Part shown: positions 1-14,800 of the stretch, in pieces | Layout: every line of letters begins with the position of its first letter | Numbering within the stretch: position 1 is the stretch's first letter | The notes under the pieces: generated by a model | What the model saw: only the letters and a program-made list of their open reading frames with translations | The model's database searches: none | What the model was told of the DNA's origin: nothing | Source of the DNA: Dirofilaria immitis | Lineage: Eukaryota; Nematoda; Chromadorea; Rhabditida; Onchocercidae | Direction of reading: 5' to 3' | NCBI GenBank assembly: GCA_024305405.1 | Contig: JAKNDB010000107.1 | Coordinates: 5,130,501-5,194,500, forward strand | Length of the DNA stretch: 64,000 bases | Position numbers and translations under genes: made by a program

Positions 1-3000
1 AGTGATGAAGATAGAACCCAGCAGCATAACTACCACATTCTTCCCTTCTTTCTCGTATGATGTGACAAATGGTGACAAATGATTCGTCATAGGGAGTGGA
101 AAAAGGAGCACTATTGTCATATAATTTAGTGGTTGTTTTCAAAGTTAAAATAAATTCCTCAAAAGAAATTTGAAAAAGTTAAGAAAAAGAGCGAATAATT
201 TAAGCTAAAAGAGAGACTTCAAGATTTTCAAATTTTTTAAATCTGAATTTCATTTTTAATTTGTAAACACTTTACCTGAAAAAGCCTGAAGAAGAAACGA
301 ATGGAATAAGAAGTAGAAAATTTGCTTCATAATTTTCAAGCCTCAATTTGCATATAATTTGTCTGGAAGATCAAAAAAATTTGATATTAGAATTGAATGA
401 TTAAGAAAGAAGCGGAAAGTTTAAGAAAGCTTCATGTTTTTTAATCTAATTTTTAAATTCCAATCTTTTCTTGAATTTTGTTTTAGTTTTATCAGTAATT
501 AGCTTTTCAATCATTTCTTTTACCACTGGTTCATTTATCAGTTAATTTTTATCTACTGGTTCATTTATCAGTTGATTTTTATCTATCACTTTAATTCTTA
601 TCATTATTTCAACGATACTTCATTGTAGCTAATAAATTACAAAAGCGTTTGATCATCTATTTTTATGATAACATATATAATTTAGACAACCGATAAGTTC
701 AGCTCAAATTTTTAACTTGATCTGATATTCCAGTGAGTAATCAAAAATGACATTGAAATTTAAGAAAAACGTACGATAAAGATACTGTCTTGAAATATCA
801 ACATGAAGCAATCCTTAAAAAAATTTTTCAGAAAGTTCTGGTATAATCACAGGTTATTGCCCGAACAGGCTAAAATTCAATTGATGAGATTTAAAAGAAT
901 AAGTGGTAACGAGATTTCACACGAATATTGTCATCTGCAAGAGAGATATCTATCAGTCCTCTATCACGCAAAAATAAAATTAAATAATAACTCATAAAAC
1001 GGAATACAAAATAATACGGTAAAATAAGAGAAACATAATGACCTCAGATAACAGTGGATGTGAATAAAAAAATTATCTATAATTTGACAAAAAAGACGAA
1101 CGATTTATGAATGGGAATACGTACAAATAGCGCCCTTTCAGTTTTGTATAACAGAAAAAAATGGAAAAATTCTAGCTAGAAATAAAAAATTTCCTAATAC
1201 GATTCTGGCTGGAAGCACAAAACTTAGTAGTAAGTAGGATTCTAGCTAGAAATAGAAAATTTGCTACTATTATTCTAGTTAAAAATAAAAACTACTAATA
1301 AATAAATTAAGATACTTTGTTTAGCAAATCAAAGTCGAAAACAAATAAAAAAGATTCCATATAGTAATATGAAATTTAAAAGAAATTGTATAAATAGCAT
1401 AAAATCGGAAATAAAAGAATTTATATGCTGAAATGATGAAAATTATTCGATCGATGACTTGTAAAAATCGAAAATTGCTCTCAATTCTCTGATTCTGATC
1501 GATGAGTTAAAAAATGTAGAAAGTGAAGGAAAATCGATTAATAAAATGAAATCGAAAGTTGTGGAGTGATGGAAGTATTCTGATTAACTAAATTAATATA
1601 TTTGTATATAACTATTAATAATTAAATTAAAACATATTTTTGAGTAATTAAGACATTTTTTTTAGCTTATTAAAGACGAGATTTATATGAAACGTTACAA
1701 ATGAATCATATTAAGCAGAAATACAATTAATTCAATAGAATAAAATTACATTTTCCTGTTAAAAATTATTTCTAAACAATAATATAAAGGTACGATAGTA
1801 GAAGGATACGATAGTACTAAATTTCTGGTTTATACAGAAATAAATTTAATTTTAAGTTTACCATGGAGTTTAAGTTTGCATAAATTTTCAAAAATTCAGA
1901 ATGTTCACCATTTAATTTCACATACCTGAACGCTTTGTCTTGGCGTGATCTCCAGGTTTCTCAATTTTCAAACATACTCAGTACGATCCCGCAGTACCTT
2001 TATTCCTCAAAATACATAAACTCTCTTCGAATAGACCAAGAAGAACTATGAGGACGCACCGCTATTTACTTATTGCTCATTAAAAACTACGTAATTTTCT
2101 TCCTTTGAAATGAAGGTTTACTTATGCGTCAATTGTTGTTTGTATCAGATGGATATATTTGTTCCAGTCTCTATTTGGCTCGATAGTGAATTTCTTTCTT
2201 TGGGAACAATGATTTAATTTAATTTGATTTAATTTTCATTTCAAAATCCATTGCATGGATGCTTGAAAATTTAGTTTTCAAGCTTTTATTAATCAATTTG
2301 ATATATTTTTGTATATATTAATAACGATTTAGATTAATGTTGCAAGTTACAGTTACATATTAATTTAGGTTTCTACTATGAACTTAAAAAATATATATGT
2401 AATAATCACTTGTATAACAATTTAAGCTCATAATATTAATTAAAATATCCGGTAATATTAGTAGTTATATAATAAATAAGTAATAATTTCAACTTATCTT
2501 ACTTGTCATATATGTGAAGACGTTTATGACTTTATGATGTACATGTGCAGTTTGATTTATTAATTTTGTGATTGTTTTAGAAAATTTTGAAGTCACTTTT
2601 TCAAAAAATGCTTGTCCTTATCCTAAACACACATAAAAAATTTTTCTGTTGGAAATTGATAGACAAATGTAGGTACATTAAATAGACTATTGTGCAAAAT
2701 TTAATGAAATTTTTAGCACAAATTAATGACATGGATAACTAAGATCCAAAGCTGTAATTATCAAAATCATCAAGAAATCTAAATCATCGACGAAGATCAA
2801 TGTTATCTTTTCTCCCTCCTTTCCCCATTTATTCTTATCCCGTTTTTTAGAGGTTGCCATTTATGGATCTGTGCTCTTTTATGTTTCATGTATTACTGGA
2901 TGAAAATGATAAATGGAACAAATAAATGATTTTTGGACTTTAGATCTTTCTTAGAAAACCTTTCATGTACGACTAAATTCAGCACTTGGTTAACCCTATT

Positions 3001-3251
3001 CATTCAGATAACACGCTACAATAATTGAACAGTTCGAAAAAACTTGATCTTTTAACTAATATGATGTTTACATTGCTATATGTAGAATGAAATTACGCAC
3101 AAGAAAATTAATCGTTTAAAAAATTGAAATCTCGGCATTGTTTTTAGATTTATTTCTAAACAGTCATATTTTACAGTATTTGAAATCCTGGAATATCTAC
3201 GTTCTATAATATCAAAGTCTTAAAACAAAAAGAAAGTTTTATTTTTCATAG
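1..3251. other. Intergenic region at left edge, no gene seen
   Basis: This AT-rich stretch has no convincing coding region. A 64-codon open frame at 803-997 has no splice context or family resemblance and is treated as chance. Two short direct duplications are visible: a roughly 30-base unit containing CTGGTTCATTTATCAGTT at about 520-590, and an imperfect repeat built on ATTCTAGCTAGAAAT between about 1170 and 1290. The right end holds the presumed promoter and 5' end of the HERC4-like gene. Confidence 0.6.
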
Positions 3252-3260
3252 ATTATTATT
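3242..3260 (+). other. Candidate trans-splice acceptor before HERC4-like gene
   Basis: A T-rich tract ending in TTTTTCATAG sits 9 bases before the ATG at 3261. No upstream coding exon is apparent, so this 3' splice site most simply accepts a spliced leader, giving a very short 5' UTR typical of nematode mRNAs. It could instead join an unseen 5' UTR exon. Confidence 0.4.
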
Positions 3261-6200
3261 ATGGCTCGTCGTCAGTTATATGTGTTCGGATGTGCAGGTG
3301 ATGGACAATTGGGTTTTCGACCGAATGCTGCTGGAGTTGATGCGGAAATGATGATTTCCCTCAATTGGTATATGGTGCACCTACCGGCCAGCATGGCGTT
3401 ACTGTAAAGCTGTTGCTACCGGTGAAAAGCATACGCTATTTTTGGCTGATAATGGAAAAGTATGCCTTCTCTTATTTATATGAATTTCCTTTCATTTCAA
3501 TGTTTTTATTTTTGAACTTTTCTCTCTCCGTATGCCATATTTCGATTCTTTTATTTTTGGATTTTTATATCTTTTCTTTTTCTGATCAATTCTTTTTTGT
3601 TTAATTGTACAATCTTATAACTGATTTATGAATTTATGAATTATATATCAATTATATTTAGAAAGCACTATTTTAATTTGCCACTATAAAAATTAATTAA
3701 TAACTTTTCGTTATGAATTAAAGAAAAAGTTATTTCAAAGTTGCTGATTCTAGGTCATGATTTTTAAGCATATTCTGAAGTATATAAAATGTTTCACCAA
3801 ATATATGAGAAGCTCGATTTGATGGTTCTTTTTTAATTTTTTTTCGTTTTAATTTTATTGTTTGATTATTCAATTAATTTCAAAATTTGAACATGCATGA
3901 ATAAATGGTATTTTTATAGTTATTTATTTATTGTTAAAATATATTGAAAATTAATAGGTATGGTCATGTGGTAGTAATTATAACGGTGAACTTGGTCGAG
4001 GAGGTGTCAAAGAAGGCTCATATACTATATATCCCGTACATATATCAAGTACCGTTAGCATCATTCAAATATCAGCTGGTCGAAGTCACAGTATGGCAGT
4101 TTCAGATGATGGCCGTTTATTTGCATGGGGCAGTAATAGTCACGGACAGCTTGCAATGTCTAATGATATTCTTAATTCTGATACTCCCAAGTACTTCTTA
4201 TTTTGTTTTTTGAACTGTTTCTTAATTGATTTTTGTAATTGATTAGAAAATGCATACATTTTAGTTTCAGTTATTGAGACGGATTACTTTAAACTGTCAA
4301 ATACATCAATAGTATTTGCAAGTAACGAAAATAGAGGCTCTCACTGTTTTATGAGAAAATGTTCTTGTTATTTACATAACCAATTCACTTCAGGAGAGTG
4401 CCATCACTGCCAGAAACAGTTCAGGTGGCTTGCGGAGCATCTCATACAGTATCGTTAAACGGAGGTAAATTTTGGTTTCAGTTGAAGTTTCAAACTTTAT
4501 CAAGTCAATATTAAAATTTTAGGTGGTCGAGTATTTATATGGGGACAACAGTACGATGGGCGAATCAGGCATTCTCCTGCCGAAGTTGAAATATTCGTTT
4601 CTATACCTGTAATTCAAAGTATAATTTTACTGATTATCTAAATTTAAAATTTTAGAGTCTTGATGTTGCAAGTTATGTCACCTGCTATATTATATTTAAG
4701 TGATTGTTAAATTAGTTTTTATTTAAATGTTAACCTTAATATTTTTATTTAGTTAGTGCAGGAAATTTATTCACAATGGCTTTAACAGCGAGTGGAACAT
4801 TATTTGCTTGGGGAAAGAACGAGGAGGGACAACTTGGAGATTTCACAAATAAAAGTGCGTTTACTTTGGAGGAATTAATATTTAAGAAAAATGATATAGT
4901 AAAGAATATAAAGAAAACATGTGAAAGATGGCGTTTTCTTAAGATATGTCTAATTCTCTGTATATTATCATAGGTCCGAAAAACTTTTTCAACTGTATTT
5001 TCATATGGTCAGATTGTTCTCGACAATCGGTCTATGTCAGTTCTCGTCAAAAGAAAGTACTGAAAACAATTTTATTGCTTTTTTGGCATTTTGTTATTAA
5101 TCTCGATGTTTTTAGATGTTAGCAATCCATGCGAAGTACCAAATATCAATTCGGTCGTGACAGTTGAATGTGGGGACAGTCACGCTATTGCACTCACACA
5201 TGAAGGGCGCGTATTTTCGTGTGGCAGTGATTCTTTTGGGCAGCTGGGTTGTGGTCAGCCAAGTAGATCACAGAACTGCATGAGGGCTATCACCGAAATG
5301 CTTGGAAGCCATGTAACGAGAATTGCATGCGGAAGGTTTATTTTGACGGATTTAGGAACAAATTTTGATTTTTTTCTTTTGTTATATTCACTGATAATTT
5401 AGGTGTCACACGATTGTCGTGGCAAATGGAAAGATGCATACATTTGGATTAAACAGCAATGGACAACTGGGACATGGAAATACGCGAAATCAAATTACGC
5501 CACGTGTGATTGATTCAATTAGCAACGTGGCATCGATATTTGCGGGTTGGGATCAAAGTTTCTGTTTACAGGTTCATACAAAACACGCATACGTAAGTTT
5601 TTTCTTCACTTTTTCAATAATGATAAATAGATTTTCAACTGTTAGATTTTAGATGCAGAACATAAAGTTTAAATGGATAAGCTAAGAATATGGAATAAGT
5701 GATGAACATCTGTAATAACGATAGCGATTGTAGCGGTCAAACTTAGTTATAAAGACCTTTATTTCAAGAAAGATTATTTTATGTTGGTTTTCAGGAAGTG
5801 CTTTCTGGACCAAATAGTTATCTTCAAAAACCTAAGTATTTGTCATTGCGACGTATTCGTGATCTTTTCTCAGTTGCTGATAAATTAACTATTATTGGGT
5901 AATTCAATAATTTAGGTTATGAAGAAAATTCAGCGAAATAATTTTTTTTTATTTTCTTTTTAATCCTTTGCGATGATTTCCAGAGGATATACTTTTTATA
6001 TTTATTTCAGTTTTTTCTTTTTTCAGAGAACTGGAATCTGTATTTTCGTCTTTATCTTCCATTAATGCCTCATTTCTTTACGAAAATGAAAAAAGATATC
6101 GATGTAGTGCTTCGAATAGTTGCTTGGATTTGGATCATGTCGTACAAGCATCTAGCATTATTTCGGAAAATGTAGATGCAGATCAATATGCGGAGATAGT

Positions 6201-9200
6201 TCGCCTTTTTTCTTTTTTTTAATAATTTATTTGACTGCTTCTTGATGCTCATCTGGTACTGATTTGACGGCTAATGGGCAATGGATTTGATTTACAGTTT
6301 ATTTTCTAGATCCTAAAATATTTTTTACCTATTTTTAATTTTTTATATTTTCTAATGTATTGGAAAAATTTAGATGCTAACAAGCCTGGATGCAGCAGGA
6401 ATGTGGGAATTATCATGGGAGAAAATAACCTCTTTGGAATCGCTTCGAGTTTATCTCATTCTGCCTTCATTGTACTTATTTTCTTCTCCTTCGTATGCAT
6501 CTGTTAAAACACTTCATTTACCATTTGTTCGCTCAATTCAACTTCTCCGCGAAGCAGATCGGAAGGTACTAGGTTAGTTGCCGGATTTTGTCTCTTATTT
6601 AGCTATTTTATTTATTTATTTATTTTTTGCCTTCTTGAAATGCTAAGTTTTTTTTAATTTCAAATAAATCGAATCGATTTCATCTAACTGCTTTTTCAAA
6701 CTGGGAAACGGTGTTAGGAATTTAGTTCTTCATTTTAAAAAAGGATTTTCTTTTTTTCAGAGAAATGGTGGTCGTTATTTGAGCGACGACATTTTAATCG
6801 TTTGGTATCGGCATTGGTTAAGGCTTTAGAACAACTTGTAGAACATGAGCCAAATAATACTTCTGATGCTATTCCTTTTTGTTCGATTCTGTCACGGCTA
6901 AATGCCATCAACAGATCTCAAAAATTAATCGCTTACGACAAATTTTACTTGCACAATTTACAAAAAAAGTTGATATGGCCAATGATCTCGCTAAATGGGA
7001 ATTCAGTGTAAGATATTACTCACAGTTTGATTGACGTAATATGTGCGACTGGGTAAATCATTGAAGACTGCTTTTTAGTAGAAATAAGCCATTCCGTTCC
7101 TGGGCATGTATTTGTTAATAACGCAGAAAATAATTTTTGCTATTTTTTATTAAAATCATCTTCAACTTCCATTATAATCCTACGATATTGCAAAATATGG
7201 GCACGTGCTAGATATGTTTTTGTATATCTCTCACAATGAAAATTAATGTCAATATTTTTATAAAATTTAAATGCCTTTTTTATGAGTTTTTTGATTTTGT
7301 AAAACAATTTTTGGTGAATGATAAATATGGACCATGTCTTCATATAAAGCCTCTGTTTTTATTCCAGGGCCAACATGATGTTTTTATTGGTCAAATTATC
7401 CGTTTTTATTAAATGCGGAATTAAAAACAAATCTTTTACAACTGGAAGCTCATATTCAAATGCAGGTATATTTAGTTTATTCGGATGTTAAAATGGCGCG
7501 TTTCTGCAAGGTAGAAATCGTATTTTTCACTGTATTTTCCGATTATTTTATATGTTAATATTTTGTCTTATTTCTTCCAGGATTTATCTTTGGTAATTTT
7601 ACTTGTTTGGAACAGTTTTATGCTTTCAGATTTCCATGTCAACTTCAGGAATTATGATATTGCCGTTCAATATCTCTCTTCAGCCACATCCATTCTTTGA
7701 GTTGGCTGTTCATCGGGATAATATTGTTGACGATGCAATGGTTGCATTATTGTCATCAAAAGAAATGGATCTCAAGAAACCATTGAAAGTATGTTTTAGT
7801 AATATGATTGCTAGTGATTACGATTCGTTATCATCAAGGTCAGAATTTTTGTATCGACGATGGCACTATGCAATATTTCTCTCCGGCTTGCTTGAAGTTT
7901 TTAAAATTTTTCCACTCTGTTTGTTTGACGAATCCTTTTCCTATCTCCAGATTGTGCAAATCTAATTTTGTATAGGATACATACTTATATAATGCAGCAT
8001 GTTATGTTCGCAAGTTTGTCACAATTTATTTGCATGCAGGTTCATTTTATCGGTGAAGAAGCAGACGATGCTGGCGGCGTCAAAAAGGAATTCTTCATGT
8101 TGCTATTTCAAGAATTACTTCAAGCAAAGTATGTTATAAAATATTGAGTTACTAATTGTTCCACTGTTCACTGTTGAAATATAAGACTACCAAATTTTTG
8201 AAGCAAAAAATAAACATTGGAATTCTGTATCATTTAAATTAATGAGATTTTGACTGGTTTGCTTTTTTTTACTGGTTAAACATGATATTTTGTGTTCTAT
8301 AAGATTACCTTATATTCAAATATTTCAATGAATTGTTTTAATGTGATTCTCTTAGATATGGAATGTTCACAGAGAATGACGAATCACATTTGATTTGGTT
8401 CTCAGGAGTAGAAACAGATCCATTAAGCTTTAAACTTGTTGGAAGACTATGCGCTTTGGCTATTTACAACAGTGTGCTCGTTGACTTTCCGTTTCCTTTG
8501 GCTTTATACAAAAAAATATTGGATGTTCCACTGGAACTTGAAGATTTAAGTGAATTGAGTCCTGCAGAAGGAAGGTGATTTTTCTCTGATTTAGAAAAAT
8601 AGATGAATGGAAGATATTTCTTGGAAAGATATTTTTGTACTGTAACTGAAACTTTTTCTGGATTTTAACTTCAAGTTCTGATAATGTCTTTTGATAGGTT
8701 TTCACTTACCGCTAATATTTTAGATCACTAAGGAGCCTTCTAGATTATGAAGAAGATGATATCGAAGAAGTTTTTTGTTTGACATTCATGATTTCTATAT
8801 CCTTATTGGGTGATAGTAAAGATGTTGAATTGAAAGAAAATGGTGCAGAAATACCGGTGAATCAAAGAAATAAGCATGAATTTGTCCAGGTTCTATGTTT
8901 TCTCTCTCTTTTTATGGCTAATATTCGTTGTCAAACTATTAGGATGTCATATGATTTATTTGCTTCAATTGTCTTTCGTTTTCTTTATACATCTAGATTT
9001 TTTTATTCGCTCATTTTTATCTGACTGAGATTTAGATTTTCTTTCCAGCTCAAATCCCATATTTCTTTAACAAACGTTTTGCTTATAATTCAATATAGAT
9101 TTTCAAAAAAATTTAGCTTTATATAAAGAAACGTTTGGAAGAAGGCTGCGAGGTGAAATAGGTCGTCAAATGCTTTGGTTCACTGAAGGATTCGGAAGTG

Positions 9201-10181
9201 CAATGCATTCAAAAATCATGAATTTCTTTCAACCACAAGAACTTATGGAAATGGTTGTTGGTAATGAAAATTATGATTGGAATCTGTTTCGAAATGTGAG
9301 TTTTTTTATTTCAACATGAAGTTTGTTGAAATATAAGCCAGTAATGGCGAAACCTCTGCGCCGCTGTGTACGACAAGAAGAAATTTAAATTCTTTGGAAG
9401 AAATTTAAATTTTAGCAACAGTTTTCTTTTTGATCCATATTACAAAATGAATATAGTCTATACATACTTTATTGTTTATAATTAAAATCTTTTGTTTCAG
9501 AATACAGAATACAAAGGAATATACCATGCACGACATGAGGCAATTATTTGTTTCTGGGAGATTTTTTTGAATTAAATATTGCTCAACGAAAGAAATTTTT
9601 GCAATTTTTAATGGGAAGCACGAGGATACCAATTCAGGTTACCCATATTTTGCATCAAGAATTATAGCGCCTTTTTCAAGAATTCCTATTGTTACTTAAC
9701 CTCTAAGAAGTGTTCACTTGCACTGCAATCAGACAGTAATACGTCCCATATAAATGGTGAGACATCGTTGGAGGAAATAACCTAGTAGCATCCAGTCATT
9801 AGAAGTATAATTTTCCATATTACATAACACGATTCAATTATATTCAAAATTTTCCCTCTTATGAGTTAGAAAAGTAACGAAATGAAATCTTTCCAATAAA
9901 ATTTATTGATAAAATACCATCTTATTGATCACATAGTGTATACAAGGTTCAAATTCTCTTATATTTGGTTTGTGAGTAAATTCCGTAAAATTTTGAAAAA
10001 ATTTGATTTGAAGGGTATGTCAGCAGTGAAGATGCGAATACAACCGTGTGATGAGGAAGCATTACCAGTAGCACATACGTGTTTCAATTTGCTCGATTTG
10101 CCGAATATCACTGATCGAGAGGAAATGCGACGTAGGTTACTTATATGCTTGGATCACAGTCATGGTTTTAATCTTGTATAA
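3261..10181 (+). CDS. HERC4: HERC4-type E3 ubiquitin ligase (RCC1 repeats + HECT domain)
   Basis: This HECT-class ubiquitin ligase takes ubiquitin from an E2 onto a catalytic cysteine and passes it to substrates. About 20 exons are read: 3261-3459, 3958-4190, 4394-4464, 4523-4618, 4753-4854, 4974-5056 (poorly conserved), 5116-5335, 5403-5592, 5795-5898, 6027-6198, 6374-6572, 6761-7007, 7368-7465, 7630-7788, 8040-8128, 8356-8574, 8724-8889, 9099-9295, 9501-9637 and 10014-10181. The first third encodes RCC1 blades (LYVFGCAGDGQLG, LFAWGSNSHGQLA, VFSCGSDSFGQLG, MHTFGLNSNGQLGHG). The C-terminal third is HECT: DDAGGVKKEF, LALYKKILD, then HTCFNLLDLP with the catalytic Cys codon at 10080-10082 and a terminal GFNLV. 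Domain order and size fit human HERC4 (about 1,050 residues). Frames break by one base at six or more homopolymers (near 3345, 3406, 6962, 7381, 9105 and 9562), but exon phases match once each is corrected by one base, so the gene is probably intact. Exons between 4974 and 5056 and between 7466 and 7630 are uncertain. Confidence 0.93.
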
Positions 10182-11800
10182 TTGTGCTTTCATGTCATGT
10201 AAAATATTATCGATTCGAATGAATCAAAATTATCTATACTGTATTTTCTACAAAAAATTTAGTTCATATTTGTCATTGTGCATCAACTTCAGCTCACCCT
10301 TTAGGATACTGAAATATGATACAAAACATTTGTGCTTCAAAAAAAATGAATAGAACATAGTGGGACAAAGAGTATACTCCATGACTCGTGAAGTGATATG
10401 GGAACAAAACTTAGAAATTAGCATCGATAGATTCTGTATTAAGTGATGAAAGGAAAGTTAGAAAAACATAGATTTGGGAAAAAGTTGTCGAAGAGAGAGT
10501 ATTGATCTGTCACAACATGAAATAATTTGATATAATCAAATAGCCAAGGGAAGAAAGCATTGATTTTATTTCCTGTAGTACGCTTATTGAGGTTGATTTT
10601 AATCCATAATCATGATACTACAGCGCAAGTTATGGATAAGCAAATTTGTAATGTATTCTCATCGCCTTTCCCGATTATTACAGTTGATGTTTTTTCACTG
10701 ATTTCCTATATCACTTGATTATCGACTTTTAATGCATACCGTTATTTGACTCAATAAATGAATGAAATTATTTCCAGTAACAAACTTAAAAAATTGAATT
10801 GGATTTGTTACTAAGAGGCAGTACACGAGAGACGATTACTAAATATAATTAATGGCTTGCATATGCTACTTTTTATTGTTGCAAGATGCTGTTTTTAGGT
10901 TCCTGTAGTGTTTAGATACACCGAATAGATAATGTATATTATTACTCTTCATATTGAACGAAACAAGTGATATTTGCTAAGGTTAACTTCGATTATGCCA
11001 AATTTTTTTCTACTTTTGACGTTTTCTGAATAATTTTTCAAGAGATGAAAGAGGAAGCTTATAAATTTTTAGACCGCAGTAAACGATCAATGAAATTCAG
11101 ATTTAGAAAATATACAAGAACTAGTCCGAAAAGCACCGATTAGCCAGCATAAAATTTGTTATAGGTATTAATATGTACTATACAGCATTTTTAGTATGGT
11201 ATAGTGCGTGAAAATATATCTTCAGTGATAGATAGCTTGATATGACATTTTTTAGCTCAATTAAGTCCAAGTCATGTTATCTCTTTCTTCTATACAAGAA
11301 TTTTATTTTTTTTACCAATATTTCGGTATTGCTAGAGCAAATGCGGATTCGAACTCGAAATTAAAATATTCTGAGAACCGATTCTTGATCTGAAAAGGTG
11401 GGACGGATTATCAAAAAGTTGAACCCTCATCCTGGATCTTTGGTATAATTCGATAACAGCTATATGAGAGCCAACAAGCATAAATTTGCATTATAATTAT
11501 AATAGGTGTCAAAAAAATTAAAGTTTTACGTTTGGAAACAGGTGCAGCATTAGTTAGTAAACTTAATATTCCATCTCAACAAAACAGGGACGTACGGTAA
11601 TTTTTTTTTACCTTTCCCATTAATGATCGCTTAAAAATATTCGTCTTCGAGAACTCTGAAAGGCGATCTTGTTTCCGATATCTCTGTTTTCGTGAAGGAG
11701 TCATACCATCCACTTCTAAAATAATTGTGGAATTTGGGATGAAGTCGCAGAATCATTAAAAATTAAGTAAATACTTGAACTGAAACAATAGAAAAATTTC
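10182..11800. other. Intergenic region between convergent genes
   Basis: This 1.6-kb gap separates the 3' ends of the HERC4-like gene and TAF1B. It should contain both 3' UTRs. I see no further coding exon, RNA gene or mobile element. Confidence 0.6.
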
Positions 11801-14800
11801 CTAACCATCATCGCTTAAACTTAGTATGGTATTTACATCATCGCTAGACATCGATCTGGAACTAGTACTCTTTCTACCAGGCGGTGGTATCTGCTTTCCT
11901 GTAAGGATGAAATATTTCCTTTTATTTAACATATATTTCAAGACACAATAATTTTTAAAAAATGGGAAATGAATGATTCTATGCTTATATTTTTATCTAA
12001 TTGAGATTGTTATCGAGTCAACACATTAATGATAACACATTAATGATTAATGCTTGAAAATAACATCTCTTCTTTCCTATTCATTCTGTTCTAGAAGACA
12101 TTCACAATACTAGTTTCCATGCCGTTTTGCTTAAAGTATTTGTTACGGTTAAATACTAGAAGGAGGATTTTGATTCAATTCTGTCGTATTTATGAATTCT
12201 AGTACTACCGTTTGAATGTAATTTCATTCGCTCAAAATCATTCGCTAATTCTTTGTTGTGTACCCTTGTGAATATGTTTTCCTCTTCTTCCACATCTGAA
12301 AAATATCCGCAATATTGATAAAATAATGTTCTTAATCTGACTTATAAGAAATTTAGAATCTTCCTTGTCCTTTCAGCAATCGAATCTTTCATCACACTGG
12401 CCGCATAAAAATCGATTTCGAAATTTGCAGTGATTGCTATTTGTCGTTTATTATCAACACAAACAATTTTTAGAAGTCTCAAAGTTCTCTCAAAAATTAA
12501 AATTTTAAAAAACGATTCTCCAAAAAAACCATTACCGCTAGTTTGTCCCATAGAATCTTCTACCGTACGTAGTTGTCTTCTTTGTTCTTTTGATCGTTTT
12601 TCCAGAATATAAATATCTGCGAATTATTCATTATTTTAATTTAGCAATTCAAATGTATTATTAATTAATATCCAAGATTTAATAAACAGTGCAAAGAAAT
12701 AATCAAAAGCCCAAATAATAAATAACCACATGATTTCTGTCTTCTTCGTTTTACTGGTGTTCTTGAAGTCTTTTCCACATCAATTGGTATGCTTCCGATA
12801 TGTATCTGAATTAGAATTGTTCAAATTTTCGGTTAAACTATCAATAAAATTTGAGCAGAAGGAAGTAACTATAGTGAAATAAATAAAGTGAGCGTTTTTA
12901 CATAATCTTATGAGGTACAATAAAAGATAAAGTAGGATACGTTAGTTCCGGCATATTATCGCATTACTGGTAATCGATAATCATTGTGTACTTACAGATT
13001 ATATACATCGGATATAAGATAATCATGCAAAATCTATCAACAAAAGAAAACTTATGTACTGCATAGAAATAACAAATTAAACTGAAGATTACTGGACAGA
13101 AAAATGAGATGTATTTGTAGATATATCTTCCAATACCACAAAACATCCCAAAATAGAAAAAAAGGAAAATGAACCACTAAAAATCTGAAATCAGCCCTTG
13201 ACACATTTTCATTAATACGACACATCTGAACTTCTACGTTACGCGGTCCATCATCCAATAATTCTACTTGAGCACAAGTTGTAAACCTTTCACAGTCTTT
13301 GGTAATTTCATTGAGATCATTCAATCTGTAAACAAAACATGAGTAACTTTCATTATGCTTTTTCCAAAAAAAAAGGAATGCAGATGGAAAAAAGATTTTA
13401 AAAAACTAACGTATCGGGTATCAAGCATTTCATCTCTAACATTAAAAAGAAAGTGTAGACAATTTTCATATCCTCTCCAATCATCAGAGAAAGGATTTCA
13501 AGAAGATCATTGAACGACTCGCTAAAATATGGTGACGCGCTTTGATATATAACATCCACGGCTAGAATATTATTAACTGAATCTGTAGAAATGTATATAC
13601 GCTGCTAAGTAGATATCAGTTAAGATTAACTATAATAAACATATTAATAGTTGTTTCATTAAGTTAAAAAACAGATTTGTCTAATGACATTGCTTTCCAA
13701 TAAATATATACTTTCTTTAATATTTTATAAATATATAGAACTAGCATGAAACTAATTAAATTTTGATTATAAGTACTGGTATTTCTGAAAAAGTGGTCTA
13801 GTAAACAAGTAATTCATTCATACCAGGTGTATAAATCATGGGAGTATAAATCAGTTCGCCAGAAGTAAACTTTAGCAAACCGGGACAATATGTTGGTCGT
13901 GGATATGACTAAAAACAAAAAACATTACATTTCAAATATTAATGCTATAAATCATTCAAATTACACGAGATTACCTCATAATGTTCACAACATGGAAATA
14001 ACTGGTGCCATTTCATTCGTATCGATTCTGAGCAATTTGAATCCTGCAATATCATTTTACAAAAACTTCAGAAAATTTTTGCATGTATAAAAAGTAATGT
14101 GGATCTAGATAGCCATCTCTCGCATTATAGAAAAAAGCAAAGGACTTCGCTTCATTTCTTAAAATTTTTCTTATATAAGAAAATTTTTCTTTTTTCTCTA
14201 TAGAAAGAGAGAATAAATGACCTCGCTTCTCACCATTTTTGTGTTTCCGGAGGCTTCCACAACTTCGTATTCCATTCGGTAATTTTTGAATGATTTAAAA
14301 AATACATCAGCGTTATATCTGCAGAAAGTAAAATTACTAAGGTGACAAATATGAATGCCATTTACGCCTCTATTTCTAAAAAACAAAATTAATACTTACT
14401 GGTCAATTTTTTTAAATCATCTGCGGAAGTACTTTTTTCCAATGTTTCATACCACTCGAGATGGTGAGTTGCTTGATAGCGAAGAGGTGCTAAATGCAAA
14501 TAATATTGAGAAATACAATTATTTGACAGCAAAAATTGAGAAGCCCATAGAATCATTAGAATTGTTTAATAATCAAAAGTTGTAATAACTATAAGCCATA
14601 TGCAACCGATTCATTGTTATTTGAATATTTGCTTGAATTGAAATTGACTGCAAAAATAATTTACTTAATAAAGCTTCTTTATTGAGATTTTGCGATGGCA
14701 CAGAATCGAAATCATCTTCAAAAGTACTGAACAATGCGTAATCGCGTTTCTCCATAATAAAATTATTCGGTATACATCCCTGAAATATCTAGATTTTGCG

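Noticed and set aside
803..997. 64-codon open frame on + near the left edge
   Set aside because: No homology pattern, no splice or trans-splice context, and length expected by chance.
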